Part shown: piece by piece, positions 1 to 5,847 of the stretch
Position numbering within the stretch: position 1 is the first letter of the stretch
Layout: each line of letters starts with the position of its first letter
NCBI GenBank assembly: GCA_024224995.1
Contig: JAAENB010000133.1
Location: forward strand, 1-6,959
DNA from: a bacterium
GTDB lineage: Bacteria > Spirochaetota > UBA4802 > UBA5550
DNA: 6,959 nt
Direction: 5' to 3'
The notes under the pieces: generated by a model
Seen by the model: the letters and a program-made list of their open reading frames with translations, nothing else
Database searches by the model: none
Told to the model about the DNA's origin: nothing
Made by a program: the position numbers and the translations under genes

Positions 1-165
1 ATCCAGAAGCACCAGGGAATCCTTTCCACCGGAAAGAGCAATAAGAATGGTATCGTCCGGTTCAATAAGGTTGTATGAGACTATTGCCTCTCCAACCTTA
101 TTCCGGATCTTTTCTATAAATTTTTTATTAAATTTTTTATTAAATTGAGACTTTTTATTAGTCAT
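1..165 (-). CDS. ttcA: tRNA 2-thiocytidine synthetase TtcA, N-terminal part (cut by window edge)
   Basis: The reverse-strand frame opens at ATG 165-163 and stays open to base 1, giving 55 residues without a stop; the rest lies outside the window. Residues 45-51 read SGGKDSL, the PP-loop ATP-pyrophosphatase motif, preceded by [12 protein letters not shown] (24-35). That pairing matches the N-terminal region of TtcA closely. TtcA adenylates C32 of certain tRNAs and replaces its oxygen with sulfur, using a 4Fe-4S cluster, in the cytoplasm. The cluster cysteines would lie off the window, so TtcA is separated from TilS or other PP-loop enzymes only by the N-terminal match. The start overlaps the last codons of the upstream peptidase gene by 8 bp, which suggests translational coupling; GGCGGAG sits right against the ATG, so an independent ribosome site is poor. 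The first 20 residues are Lys/Asn/Phe-rich and encoded by a 12-bp tandem repeat (119-142). Confidence 0.85.
   Translation of the reverse strand, partial: MTNKKSQFNKKFNKKFIEKIRNKVGEAIVSYNLIEPDDTILIALSGGKDSLVLLD
119..142. repeat. 12-bp tandem duplication inside the ttcA 5' coding region
   Basis: Two exact copies of AATTTTTTATTA lie head to tail (119-130 and 131-142). On the coding strand they give a repeated FNKK in the non-conserved N-terminal tail of TtcA. The length is a multiple of three, so the frame is kept. It probably arose by slippage in AT-rich sequence. Confidence 0.8.
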
Positions 166-853
166 CTCCGCCCAGAATCCCCGCTCTCATTAAAAAATAA
201 AGCAGGGTCACTATTGCTGACGCAGCAGCGGCAACATAGGTCATGGCTGCGGCAGAAAGAACACTATTGACCCCTTTCAGCTCTCCCGAAGATACCAGCC
301 CATAAGACGAAAGCATTTTCTTTGCCCTGGCAGAAGCATTAAACTCTACGGGCAGGGTTATAAGCTGGAAAACAACGACCGCACTAAACAGGATAATTCC
401 TATTTTTACCAGGGCAAAGGCACCCAGGATAAAACCGGCAAAAATAATTATCCAGGAAAAGCCGGACCCGATTGAAGCCACCGGTACCAGGGTATTTCGC
501 AGAACCAATGGAGAATAGGATTCCTTATGCTGTATGGCATGCCCTGTTTCATGAGCTGCCACGCCAATGGCGGAAATTGAATTGCTTCTATATACATCAG
601 GAGAGAGGCGAACAACTTTTTTGCCCGGGTCGTAATGGTCGGAAAGGAAACCGCCTGTTTCAACAACACGTACATGAGACAAACCGTTCCTTCGTAATAT
701 CTCTTTTGCTGCCTGCGCTCCGGTTAAACCGGACCGCACATGCTTTTTTGAATACTTTTTAAAGGTGGTTTTTACCCGCAGCGATGAAAAAAGCGAGAGT
801 AAAAACACCGGGATCATCATCATCCAATATAAGGGATCAAGGCCTAAAAACAT
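158..853 (-). CDS. yugP: YugP-family membrane-anchored neutral zinc metallopeptidase
   Basis: This 231-residue protein has the zincin motif HETGH at 101-105 within [11 protein letters not shown]: His101 and His105 as zinc ligands, Glu102 as catalytic base. A downstream [10 protein letters not shown] (169-178) is the family's second signature, in which Glu170 is the likely third ligand. Hydrophobic segments lie at about 8-24, 123-168 (probably two helices) and 199-223, so the catalytic site is held at the membrane. Length and layout fit the Bacillus YugP family (COG2738), whose substrates are not established. The start ATG at 853-851 is preceded by a good GGAGGT (864-859) six bases away. A perfect TATAAT lies upstream on the same strand. 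The gene overlaps ttcA, so the two are probably cotranscribed. The family call is secure; the physiological role is not known. Confidence 0.92.
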   Translation of the reverse strand: MFLGLDPLYWMMMIPVFLLSLFSSLRVKTTFKKYSKKHVRSGLTGAQAAKEILRRNGLSHVRVVETGGFLSDHYDPGKKVVRLSPDVYRSNSISAIGVAAHETGHAIQHKESYSPLVLRNTLVPVASIGSGFSWIIIFAGFILGAFALVKIGIILFSAVVVFQLITLPVEFNASARAKKMLSSYGLVSSGELKGVNSVLSAAAMTYVAAAASAIVTLLYFLMRAGILGGDD

Positions 854-930
854 AATTTACCTCCGTTTGAATCTCCCGGGTTCAGGAGAAAACCGGCAGA
901 CAGTATGGCCGCTGCCTGCCGGCCTCAACA

Positions 931-936
931 ATTATA
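931..936 (-). promoter_or_regulatory. Candidate -10 box for the yugP-ttcA operon
   Basis: The minus strand carries a perfect TATAAT here, about 75 bases upstream of the peptidase ATG. The hexamer 17 bases further upstream (TATGAA) is a poor -35 match, so this would be a weak or activator-dependent promoter. Confidence 0.4.
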
Positions 937-938
937 TG

Positions 939-975
939 GCAACAGCATATTACTTCATATGGAAAACGCTGTTGC
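939..975. promoter_or_regulatory. Operator-like inverted repeat GCAACAGC-N21-GCTGTTGC
   Basis: Perfect 8-bp arms lie at 939-946 and 968-975 with 21 bases between them, directly upstream of the candidate yugP -10 and covering its -35 region. The centre-to-centre distance of 29 bp (nearly three helical turns) would suit dimeric regulators bound on one DNA face. No U-tract follows in either direction, so it is not an obvious terminator. A regulatory role is inferred from position only. Confidence 0.35.
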
Positions 976-1035
976 TCAATTAGATTTACCAGTTTAGAAT
1001 TTGTTACAATAATTAATCTTTTTTTATAAAATTTC

Positions 1036-1155
1036 CGTCAAGCTTTTTACCGTAGTGCTCAAATTTAGGGGGTACGGCGTGCAATTTAGTGACATCTCTT
1101 CATCCGGCTGCGAGCTGCACCCCCTAAATTTGAGATCCCCCTATTTCGCTTGACG
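1036..1155. repeat. Nested inverted-repeat element (possible MITE/REP-like unit)
   Basis: The outer arms CGTCAAGC (1036-1043) and GCTTGACG (1148-1155) are perfect 8-bp inverted repeats. Nested inside are perfect 16-bp arms, CTCAAATTTAGGGGGT (1058-1073) and its complement (1119-1134). The inner stem can extend further as RNA through CGGC (1075-1078) pairing with GCTG (1114-1117). The loop contains CATCCGGCT (1101-1109) followed by GCGAGCTGCA (1110-1119); both words recur at 6853-6869. There is no coding frame of note and no clear target-site duplication. With the promoter and operator candidates, this accounts for most of the 367-base gene-free stretch 854-1220. Confidence 0.65.
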
Positions 1156-1177
1156 TATACTCCTCAATATCGATAAA
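1150..1177 (+). promoter_or_regulatory. Candidate sigma-70 promoter for the radical SAM operon
   Basis: TTGACG (1150-1155, five of six to consensus) is followed after 16 bp by GATAAA (1172-1177, four of six). Initiation would fall near 1184, leaving a leader of about 37 bases with a strong ribosome site. The -35 hexamer lies within the right outer arm of the inverted-repeat element, so the element may have supplied part of this promoter. Confidence 0.45.
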
Positions 1178-1207
1178 ATGCCATAGCATGACAATTCGGG
1201 ATATTGC

Positions 1208-1214
1208 GGGAGGT
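1208..1214 (+). promoter_or_regulatory. Shine-Dalgarno GGGAGGT that fixes the radical SAM start
   Basis: GGGAGGT lies six bases upstream of ATG 1221. The in-frame internal ATG (codon 20, at 1278) has only an A-run before it, so the first ATG is preferred. Confidence 0.75.
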
Positions 1215-1220
1215 ATTTAA

Positions 1221-2246
1221 ATGGTGCAAGATTTTAGAAAAAAAACCAGGTATTTTTCTTCTTTCTTTAGAAAAAAAATGCTCCACCTTAACCTGCAGAT
1301 TCTTTACCAGTGTAATTTCAAATGCCAAATATGCGATTTCTGGAAAGAGCCCTATACAACAATGCCGAAACTCTCAGCCGCGCAAGCATCAATCATCGCC
1401 CAAAAGCTAAAAAAGATGGGTCCCTTAATCGTTTCCATTGGAGGAGGAGAACCCCTGCTTCACAATGAATTTCTTGATATAACCCGGATATTGGCCAGGG
1501 ATAATTTTCCCGTTATGATCAGCAATGGCTGGTTTATGACCCCGGAAAAAGCAAAAGAGATATGGGAAGCCGGGTTCTATGAAGTGAGCATCTCCCTTGA
1601 TTACGCCTCCCCGGAGAAACATGACGCGCGTCGAGGAAAAAAAGGAGCATTTGAGCGGGCTGTTCAGGCTCTTCAGTACCTGAATGAAAACAGGGTCTAT
1701 CCTCATCAACGGATTAATATGATCACCACGGTTACGGAAGACAACCTTGATGATATTGAACCCCTTATTCAATTAAGCAAAGAGATCGGGGTTACCTACA
1801 TGGTTTCGTGTTATTCTTCGGACAGGGGGACCGTCCCTCGCACGCGGGAAAATAGAGACGTGAGCGGTCTTCTCCTGGATCTAAAAAAGAAATATCGAGA
1901 TTTTGTATCCATCCGGGGTTACCTGGCCGGTTTCAGCAAGGCCATGAATACCGAAGAAGGAAACACCCCCTGCTACGCCGGAAAGCACCTGTTTAATATA
2001 GACTGCCAGGGGGATGTGACTCTGTGCATTGATAAACTCGACAGCCCGGCAGGGAATATCTTAACAGATGATCTTGAAGTAATACGGGCCGGGCTTCTGG
2101 AACAATATAAAAATAATACCTGCGGAAAATGCTGGACCAGCTGCCGCGGCCCGGTTGAATCCCTGTTCTACGGGAAGCAGCGTTTACTGAATTACCATGA
2201 CAACCGCCAGCTGATCCGGAATGTTCCAATCGGGGGTTCTTTTTAA
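1221..2246 (+). CDS. Radical SAM protein with SPASM/twitch-like C-terminal cysteine domain
   Basis: This 341-residue enzyme carries the radical SAM motif CNFKCQIC (Cys31, Cys35, Cys38), which binds the SAM-cleaving 4Fe-4S cluster. The SAM-contacting GGGEP motif follows at 74-78. After the partial barrel, a C-terminal set of six cysteines (Cys251, 262, 269, 301, 304, 308, the last three spaced C-x2-C-x3-C) resembles SPASM or twitch domains, which hold auxiliary clusters in peptide-, lipid- and cofactor-modifying enzymes. The cytoplasmic enzyme would start radical chemistry through a 5'-deoxyadenosyl radical; the substrate cannot be read from sequence. It leads an operon with a START-domain protein (stop to start gap 7 bp) and a SAM methyltransferase. 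No short precursor-peptide gene is visible beside it, so classical peptide maturation is not specifically supported. Family assignment is strong; function is open. Confidence 0.9.
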   Translation: MVQDFRKKTRYFSSFFRKKMLHLNLQILYQCNFKCQICDFWKEPYTTMPKLSAAQASIIAQKLKKMGPLIVSIGGGEPLLHNEFLDITRILARDNFPVMISNGWFMTPEKAKEIWEAGFYEVSISLDYASPEKHDARRGKKGAFERAVQALQYLNENRVYPHQRINMITTVTEDNLDDIEPLIQLSKEIGVTYMVSCYSSDRGTVPRTRENRDVSGLLLDLKKKYRDFVSIRGYLAGFSKAMNTEEGNTPCYAGKHLFNIDCQGDVTLCIDKLDSPAGNILTDDLEVIRAGLLEQYKNNTCGKCWTSCRGPVESLFYGKQRLLNYHDNRQLIRNVPIGGSF

Positions 2247-2253
2247 TAGTATT

Positions 2254-2964
2254 ATGAATACCCCTTTGCCGAGAATAGTGCTCTTTCTTCTTCTTATCTC
2301 CCTTCTTTTTTCCGGGGCCTCTGCCAAAACCAAACCCGGAAAATGGAAACTGGCGAAAAAAACCGACAAGATCAAGGTCTATCGAAGACCCCTGAAAGGC
2401 TATGCCATTGATGAATTCAAAGGCGTGGGAGCCGACAATGTTCGAATAGAGGTGGTTGGTGTTATCCTGGAGGATGTTAACGGGTATAAAGACTGGATGG
2501 AGTATGTCAGTAAATCAAGGATCGTAAAACGGATCAATGAAAACGCCATGATAGTATACCAGCGCTATGCGGTACCCTGGCCCCTGGACGACAGGGATAC
2601 CCTTGTGCGGATCGATATCAAAAAAAATTATAAGAAAGGAAGGGTGATAATTACTATTAAGGCAATAGACGAGCCCCTGGTTCCGCTCCCTCCCAAAACC
2701 GTTAGAATAAAAGAGCTTTACAGCAAAATCATTCTTCAATATATAGACCGTGAACATACCAGGGGAGAATATACCGTACGGGTAGATTTTGCCGGGCACA
2801 TCCCCACCTGGCTTGCGAATATCATCAGCAGGGAAATTCCCTTTGTCACCCTCACGGGGATCGGCAAGCAGGCTCGTACAAAAAAATATATCGATATGGC
2901 TAACAAGTCTCACTACAAGAAAAAAATAGAGGAAGCCATAGAAAAAGGATTCTTAAAGAAATGA
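2254..2964 (+). CDS. Exported START-domain (StAR-related lipid transfer) protein
   Basis: From ATG 2254 this is a 236-residue protein with a clear signal peptide: Arg7, a Leu/Ile-rich core and a likely cut after ASA (residue 24). The mature part has START-fold features: the early segment KTDKIKVYRR, then a central YQRYAVPWPLDDRD block, the hallmark of bacterial START proteins. It ends in a helix-rich, Lys-rich tail. START domains form a deep hydrophobic pocket that binds a lipid or other apolar molecule; here it would do so in the periplasm or at the cell surface. An in-frame ATG at 2221 would overlap the radical SAM gene by 26 bp and add 11 residues before the signal peptide; 2254 gives the more natural export signal, though neither start has a strong ribosome site. 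The last four bases (ATGA) overlap the methyltransferase start. The ligand is unknown. Confidence 0.82.
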   Translation: MNTPLPRIVLFLLLISLLFSGASAKTKPGKWKLAKKTDKIKVYRRPLKGYAIDEFKGVGADNVRIEVVGVILEDVNGYKDWMEYVSKSRIVKRINENAMIVYQRYAVPWPLDDRDTLVRIDIKKNYKKGRVIITIKAIDEPLVPLPPKTVRIKELYSKIILQYIDREHTRGEYTVRVDFAGHIPTWLANIISREIPFVTLTGIGKQARTKKYIDMANKSHYKKKIEEAIEKGFLKK

Positions 2965-3572
2965 AAGACATGATAACGGAAAAAATAAAAGAGACAATCC
3001 CAACGCTCAGCAACAACTCCGCTCATACCATCGGTCAAATGGCGAGATGGACACAACCGCAAGACACCATACTCGATATTGGCTGCGGTAATGGCGAAAT
3101 AGCCCATATTCTGGAACAATTGGGCTATACATCGGTTTACAATGTCGATTTTGTCGATCTCAGGGAATTCGATATTGCCCATTTTAAACTGTATGACGGC
3201 GTGTCCCTGCCGTTTGAGGACTCTTTTTTCGATTTTATATCGATAAACTTTGTCCTCCATCATGTTCCAAACGATAAAAAACTCCTGCTCCTTGATGAGA
3301 TAAAAAGAGTCTCCCGGGGAATACTCTTTATTCTTGAAGATACTCCCAGGAATTTCATTGACCGCTTTATTTCAGGTCTTCACGGCCGCTATTTCCGGCA
3401 CAAAATCAAAAGCACGGAACCGTTCGGATTCTATTCTCAAAAAGAATGGGAAGATCTGTTTAAGAAAACAGGCTGGAAAATACTGGCATCGGAAAAACAA
3501 AGCAGGTTATGCCGGAATAACAAGGAACCATACGCGCGAAGTCTCTTTGTAATAGAAGCGGAAAATAATTAA
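2961..3572 (+). CDS. Class I SAM-dependent methyltransferase (Methyltransf_11 type)
   Basis: This 203-residue protein has the Rossmann motif I, DIGCGNGE at 39-46, for SAM binding. An acidic residue after strand 2 (YNVDFVD), a SLPFEDSFFDFI block and FVLHHVPND follow, the usual order in small-molecule methyltransferases (UbiE/Methyltransf_11 group). The C-terminal part, with YSQKEWEDLFKKTGW, is the usual substrate-side helix and final strand. No signal peptide or membrane helix is seen, so it is cytoplasmic. It starts at the ATGA overlap with the START gene, with AAGGA 11 bases upstream; ATG 2970 is a possible alternative. As third gene of the radical SAM operon it may methylate the same substrate or a related one. 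The methyl acceptor cannot be deduced. Confidence 0.88.
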   Translation: MKDMITEKIKETIPTLSNNSAHTIGQMARWTQPQDTILDIGCGNGEIAHILEQLGYTSVYNVDFVDLREFDIAHFKLYDGVSLPFEDSFFDFISINFVLHHVPNDKKLLLLDEIKRVSRGILFILEDTPRNFIDRFISGLHGRYFRHKIKSTEPFGFYSQKEWEDLFKKTGWKILASEKQSRLCRNNKEPYARSLFVIEAENN

Positions 3573-3574
3573 TA

Positions 3575-3617
3575 ACCGATTACCGATCACCCGGCCCCTC
3601 GCGGGCCACCGATTACC
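3575..3617. repeat. Heptamer-type repeats and small hairpin in the convergent spacer
   Basis: ACCGATT (3575-3581), ACCGATC (3582-3588) and ACC stand in tandem with a 7-base period. The 10-mer ACCGATTACC recurs at 3575-3584 and 3608-3617, the right copy entering the stop codon of the minus-strand gene. Between them GGCCC (3593-3597) and GGGCC (3603-3607) form a 5-bp stem around CTCGC. Without a T-run it is at best a weak bidirectional terminator. Confidence 0.6.
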
Positions 3618-4629
3618 TTATTTCCTCAGGTTCTTTATGAAGAAGACCCGCGTAGAAGAGAAGGAGCATGCCTATTCCGGCCCATACAAAGGATCTGAGT
3701 CTCCGGATAATCCCAACAGAAACCCCAAGCTCGGGATTAAGCCCAATCAGATGCATGGCAATAGAATATGATCCTTCAAGGGTTCCAAAATTTCCCGGAA
3801 TAAAAAAAGTGGCTGTGGTACAAATAAAACCAAAAATATAAACAAAAAATGCGTGAACAATCGTAAATTCAGGAGCAAATTTCGTAAACCGGACAATGAG
3901 AAATAATTCCAGGGAAGCAATTACCAGTATTCCAGTATAATGTATAAAAAGTGATAAATAAAATGTCTTCTTTTTTTCCTTGCTCAAAAGCTGCCCAATC
4001 TCTTCATCGAGATGTTTAACCTTTTCCCACCGTTCTTCCGTCATATAACGGTTCACCAGTTTTTTAGGAAGTTTTTTCAGGATATACTCCAGTAAACCGT
4101 CTCTCTGTTTTTTCAAGATAAGAAGCATAACCAGTATCATAATAAAAACAAACAAAAAGACCAGCGCCGTAATCCACCAGGCTATATCAAGAACAAATAA
4201 GCTGGCAAATACCCCTGTTAAGATGGTCAGGATATTCGCATAAGAATGTATGGTCCGGTCGAGGACTACTGCCGCAAGCCCGGTCTTAAAAGGAACAAAA
4301 CCCCGGATGTACATGGCTTTTATTGGCTCTCCGGCCACAGCCCCAAGAGCATTTAACGCGGAGGTAGAATCACCGGCAATACGGGCAAATACCAGTTTTA
4401 CAAATTGTTTGGCAGTAAAATCCTGGGAAATAAATAATCGCAGGGTATAGGCAAAGGCAACATTTGTTACCAGGTGTATGCCCACAATTGCTGCAAATCC
4501 CCACTTCAATTCTTTGATATGCTCAATAGTAGAATTAACTCCAAAGGACTTCAGCAGCAGAGCCAGTAATAACAGCCCGGCAATTAAAAAGACTATTTTT
4601 GTTATTTTTGATATTGTTGCTTTTTCCAC
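3613..4629 (-). CDS. LPG-synthase transmembrane / flippase-like domain protein (UPF0104, AglD/MprF-N superfamily)
   Basis: This polytopic inner-membrane protein has 338 residues from GTG 4629. About seven or eight hydrophobic segments alternate with short loops, and a charged cytoplasmic-type stretch (KKLPKKLVNRYMTEERWEKVKHLDEE is one block) splits the two halves. Two family hallmarks are visible: LGAVAGEPIKA in the first half and PGNFGTLEGS near the end, matching the conserved G-x-P and P-G-x-G-x-x-E patterns of the UPF0104 / lysylphosphatidylglycerol synthase membrane domain. Relatives flip or carry lipid-linked substrates; no aminoacyl-transferase domain follows, so lysyl-PG synthesis is not expected. 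The frame is open up to TTG 4668, but a consensus promoter covers that codon and GGGGAA precedes GTG 4629, so GTG is chosen. It converges on the methyltransferase gene with a 40-bp gap. Its substrate is unknown. Confidence 0.85.
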   Translation of the reverse strand: MEKATISKITKIVFLIAGLLLLALLLKSFGVNSTIEHIKELKWGFAAIVGIHLVTNVAFAYTLRLFISQDFTAKQFVKLVFARIAGDSTSALNALGAVAGEPIKAMYIRGFVPFKTGLAAVVLDRTIHSYANILTILTGVFASLFVLDIAWWITALVFLFVFIMILVMLLILKKQRDGLLEYILKKLPKKLVNRYMTEERWEKVKHLDEEIGQLLSKEKKKTFYLSLFIHYTGILVIASLELFLIVRFTKFAPEFTIVHAFFVYIFGFICTTATFFIPGNFGTLEGSYSIAMHLIGLNPELGVSVGIIRRLRSFVWAGIGMLLLFYAGLLHKEPEEIR

Positions 4630-4634
4630 AAATT

Positions 4635-4638
4635 CCCC
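4635..4638 (-). promoter_or_regulatory. Shine-Dalgarno GGGG supporting GTG 4629
   Basis: On the minus strand GGGGAATTT directly precedes GTG 4629-4627, giving a five-base spacer from the G-run. The upstream TTG at 4668 has only AGAG touching it. This site decides the start of the flippase-like gene. Confidence 0.5.
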
Positions 4639-4667
4639 GATTTTAACTAATTTTATAAGCGAAAGCA

Positions 4668-4696
4668 ACTCTATTTAACCCGGAATTTAATGTCAA
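4668..4696 (-). promoter_or_regulatory. Sigma-70-like promoter of the flippase-like gene
   Basis: On the minus strand a perfect -35 TTGACA (4696-4691) is followed after exactly 17 bp by TAGAGT (4673-4668, four of six). Initiation near 4661 would lie downstream of the TTG at 4668, so that codon could not be translated from this transcript; GTG 4629 would have a leader of about 30 bases. Confidence 0.55.
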
Positions 4697-4731
4697 GACT
4701 TTAAGAAAGGACATTATCTGTCTGATTAGAA

Positions 4732-4790
4732 GGGGTTGAGGGGGGTGCCCCCTCAACCCCAGCACCTTCGCGGCGCGGAAGCGCCGCGAA
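4732..4790. repeat. Two tandem perfect hairpins in a divergent spacer
   Basis: Hairpin one: GGGGTTGAGGGGG (4732-4744) pairs with CCCCCTCAACCCC (4748-4760) over a GTG loop, a 13-bp perfect stem. Hairpin two: TTCGCGGCGC (4767-4776) pairs with GCGCCGCGAA (4781-4790) around GGAA (4777-4780), a GNRA tetraloop on the plus strand. They stand between divergent genes, so they are not gene-end terminators, and no T-tract follows on either strand. They are much GC-richer than their surroundings. An intergenic palindromic repeat unit is the simplest reading. Confidence 0.75.
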
Positions 4791-4825
4791 AAGTACAAAA
4801 AAATCATAGGGAAATAAAAAAACCA

Positions 4826-4854
4826 TTGTACAAAAAGTCTATATTTGTTATTGT
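4826..4854 (+). promoter_or_regulatory. Candidate promoter for the idi operon
   Basis: TTGTAC (4826-4831) and TATTGT (4849-4854, four of six) are 17 bp apart, which would give a leader of about 45 bases. A stronger single hexamer, TATACT at 4890-4895, lacks a good -35 and would leave an almost leaderless transcript. Neither choice is firm. Confidence 0.35.
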
Positions 4855-4906
4855 TTCTACTGAGTATTTATCAAAAAAAATTAAGAGAGTATACTGAATA
4901 ATAACG

Positions 4907-5428
4907 ATGCCGAATAAAGAAGAAGTAATCCTGGTTGACAGCAATGATTCCCCCATCGGTACCTGTGAAAAAATGCAGGCCCATATTGAAGGAAAACTTC
5001 ACCGGGCCTTTTCTATCTTCATTTTTAATTCGAAAAATGAGATGCTAATTCAAAAGCGGGCTCTGTCTAAATACCACTGCGCCGGACTCTGGTCGAACTC
5101 CTGCTGCTCCCACCCCATGCCCGGAGAATCAACTGAAGACGCAGTTCACCGGAGACTCAGGGAAGAGCTTGGCTTTGATTGCGAACTGGAAGAAGTATTC
5201 AGTTTTGTATATAAAATTAAGTTTGAAGATAACGGGCTCATTGAACATGAGCTGGATCATGTTTTTATTGGCACCGATGACCCGGAACCGGTTAGAGATC
5301 CCGATGAAATTGAAGAATTCAAATGGATAGAGAAAGAGACTCTTTTACGGGAAATATCCGAAAACCCGGAAAATTTTACATTCTGGTTTAAGGAATCCGT
5401 TAATAAAGTACTTAGCTCACGAGATTAA
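4907..5428 (+). CDS. idi: Isopentenyl-diphosphate delta-isomerase, type I (Nudix fold)
   Basis: This 173-residue enzyme interconverts isopentenyl and dimethylallyl diphosphate in the cytoplasm, supplying both isoprenoid precursors. Its active-site parts line up with the E. coli type I enzyme: metal ligands His26, His32 and His69, catalytic Cys67 in WSNSCCSHP, the Nudix-like helix GESTEDAVHRRLREELG (73-89, Glu87), the EHE pair Glu113/Glu115, and Trp160 near the C-terminus. Length is normal for bacterial type I enzymes. Ribosome site: only a distant AGAGAG (4884-4889), so initiation may be weak. It is the first gene of an operon with a small membrane protein (26 bp downstream) and a CheD-like gene. 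Type I IDI is optional in bacteria using the MEP route and essential with mevalonate; no other isoprenoid gene is in view to say which applies. Confidence 0.96.
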   Translation: MPNKEEVILVDSNDSPIGTCEKMQAHIEGKLHRAFSIFIFNSKNEMLIQKRALSKYHCAGLWSNSCCSHPMPGESTEDAVHRRLREELGFDCELEEVFSFVYKIKFEDNGLIEHELDHVFIGTDDPEPVRDPDEIEEFKWIEKETLLREISENPENFTFWFKESVNKVLSSRD

Positions 5429-5454
5429 ATAAATATGCTACTGGAGATCCTATT

Positions 5455-5847
5455 ATGCTAAAGACACTGTTAAAATTACTTGTACTGTCTGCGGGGTTTA
5501 TTGCATCGGCTTTAGGGCCCATATTAATTTTCAGCCAACCCATAAACGGATTACTTGGAGCCCCAACAATTCCTGCTGCCCAGGAGATGTTGGGTCTCTT
5601 CATGTTTTTCAACGGCGTTCTTTTATTTTTTGCTTCAAAAGATATTGAAAAATATACACTGATTATACTTGTTTCAATTGGATTACATTTTTTCATGCCC
5701 TTTGTGGACCTATATCTTGTATCCCTGTATCCCCAATATCGCCTGTTCCTGATGTCTTCTATGATCATTGATCCACTCTGGGGACTCACGGCATTGATCT
5801 TGTTAAAAAAATGCGGGTATATACGAAAAGGTAAAGCAAATCAATGA
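5455..5847 (+). CDS. Small four-helix integral membrane protein, function unknown
   Basis: I do not recognise the family. The 130 residues form four hydrophobic segments at about 5-26, 41-61, 67-92 and 99-119, with a basic C-terminal tail (KKCGYIRKGKANQ) predicted to face the cytoplasm. The first segment may double as an uncleaved signal anchor. Prolines and glycines (GPILIF, PINGLLGAP) sit in the loop after helix one, and acidic residues near helices three and four (FVDLY, IIDPLWG) could face a polar cavity. A good GGAG (5443-5446) lies eight bases before the ATG. It begins 26 bp after idi and overlaps the CheD-like gene by 4 bp (ATGA), so all three are probably one transcript. No enzymatic or transport role can be assigned. 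Confidence 0.8.
   Translation: MLKTLLKLLVLSAGFIASALGPILIFSQPINGLLGAPTIPAAQEMLGLFMFFNGVLLFFASKDIEKYTLIILVSIGLHFFMPFVDLYLVSLYPQYRLFLMSSMIIDPLWGLTALILLKKCGYIRKGKANQ

Noticed and set aside
472..762. Plus-strand open frame opposite yugP
   Set aside because: Antisense shadow of a gene with clear zinc-peptidase motifs; the translation has no recognisable features.
1221..2246. Ribosomally made peptide (RiPP) maturase
   Set aside because: No short precursor-like reading frame with a ribosome site was found in the flanking spacers, so the specific claim is not supported.
2221..2253. Upstream ATG 2221 as start of the START-domain gene
   Set aside because: It would overlap the radical SAM gene by 26 bp, lacks a ribosome site, and adds a stretch before a well-formed signal peptide; ATG 2254 is preferred.
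2515..3263. Minus-strand open frames opposite the START and methyltransferase genes
   Set aside because: Shadows of two well-supported plus-strand genes with no ribosome sites or family motifs.
3593..3607. Strong bidirectional terminator in the convergent spacer
   Set aside because: The stem is only 5 bp and neither strand has a following T-tract; kept only as a weak possibility in the repeat entry.
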